Shown here piece after piece: positions 63,771 through 64,000 of a stretch of DNA of 64,000 bases (position 1 is the first letter of the stretch; each line of letters opens with the position of its first letter). The position numbers and the translations under genes were made by a program. The DNA is from Ahaetulla prasina (Eukaryota > Chordata > Lepidosauria > Squamata > Colubridae). Location: NCBI RefSeq assembly GCF_028640845.1, contig NC_080540.1:280007524-280071523 (forward strand). The letters are read 5' to 3'. Below the pieces are notes generated by a model. It saw only the letters and a list, made by a program, of their open reading frames with translations, did no database searches and had not been told where the DNA came from.

Positions 63771-63814
63771 CTAAAATAATAAAGAAATCAATAATAGCGA
63801 TGTAATGTACAGCT

Positions 63815-63885
63815 TTTGCTAGAAACTGAGAGACCACGAGTGTAGTCCCACTTCAGGCACAAAGCCTGCTGGTTGGTCATTTTCT
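63815..63885 (+). mobile_element. SINE family C fragment
   Basis: GCTAGAAACTGAGAGACCAC, then GTCCCACTTCAGGCACAAAG and GCTGGTTGGTCATTT. Confidence 0.5.
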
Positions 63886-64000
63886 CGGTTCTATCAGTTC
63901 TATCAGTTCAAGTGATTTTTTGGGAATAAACTCAATTCAACTGAAAGGAGTTTACTTTCAGGTAAGCATGAAACAAGTTGCATAGTATCATCAATTGACC

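Overview
The window is animal nuclear DNA, almost certainly from a squamate reptile and plausibly a snake. The evidence is an intron-rich gene with GT-AG exons, a flagellar gene found in ciliated eukaryotes, and a repeat mix typical of squamates: CR1, L2, Bov-B and L1-type LINEs, several tRNA-derived SINE families, and many short hAT-like and TA-flanked DNA transposons. There are no bacterial genes, operons or CRISPR arrays.

One gene is present. The middle of SPEF2 (sperm flagellar protein 2, KPL2; related to the algal central-pair protein CPC1) lies on the minus strand. I placed 22 consecutive coding exons between 63770 (5' side) and 436 (3' side). Every junction is GT-AG and all phases agree, giving 3,296 coding bases and about 1,098 codons with no stop. 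The first exons (calponin-homology-like N terminus) lie beyond 64000 and the last exons lie before position 1. The window encodes, in order, coiled-coil/central helices, an adenylate-kinase-like unit (Walker A in the 42293-42512 exon, DGFPM motif in the 25932-26188 exon), a Lys/Glu/Pro-rich linker, a conserved helical block, a Lys/Gly-rich low-complexity exon and a further helical block.

Everything else is intron, about 95% of the window, and much of it is transposon-derived. At 1-5 kb there are TA-flanked and hairpin hAT MITEs, a CR1 tail and a SINE. At 12-21 kb there is a dense cluster of hAT-like elements with 8-bp target duplications, a solo LTR with a 5-bp duplication, a 165-bp polypurine tract beside a splice donor, and nested insertions. 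At 27-36 kb there are Bov-B 3' ends, hairpin MITEs, two hAT elements that appear to have used the same 8-bp site, and an L2 relic. At 39-41 kb there are a near-perfect 43-bp-arm hairpin, an hAT element and a SINE. At 53-61 kb there are a fairly young L2 with one in-frame stop, CR1, an ORF1-only L1 with a perfect 19-bp target duplication, and two same-orientation SINEs on either side of a SPEF2 exon.

The most unusual items are the ORF1-only (half-L1-like) insertion, the hairpin MITE family with its perfect 8-bp duplications, the twice-used hAT target site and the 39.1-kb hairpin. I did not find a wholly new gene system. The protein-coding content is explained by SPEF2 and mobile-element ORFs.
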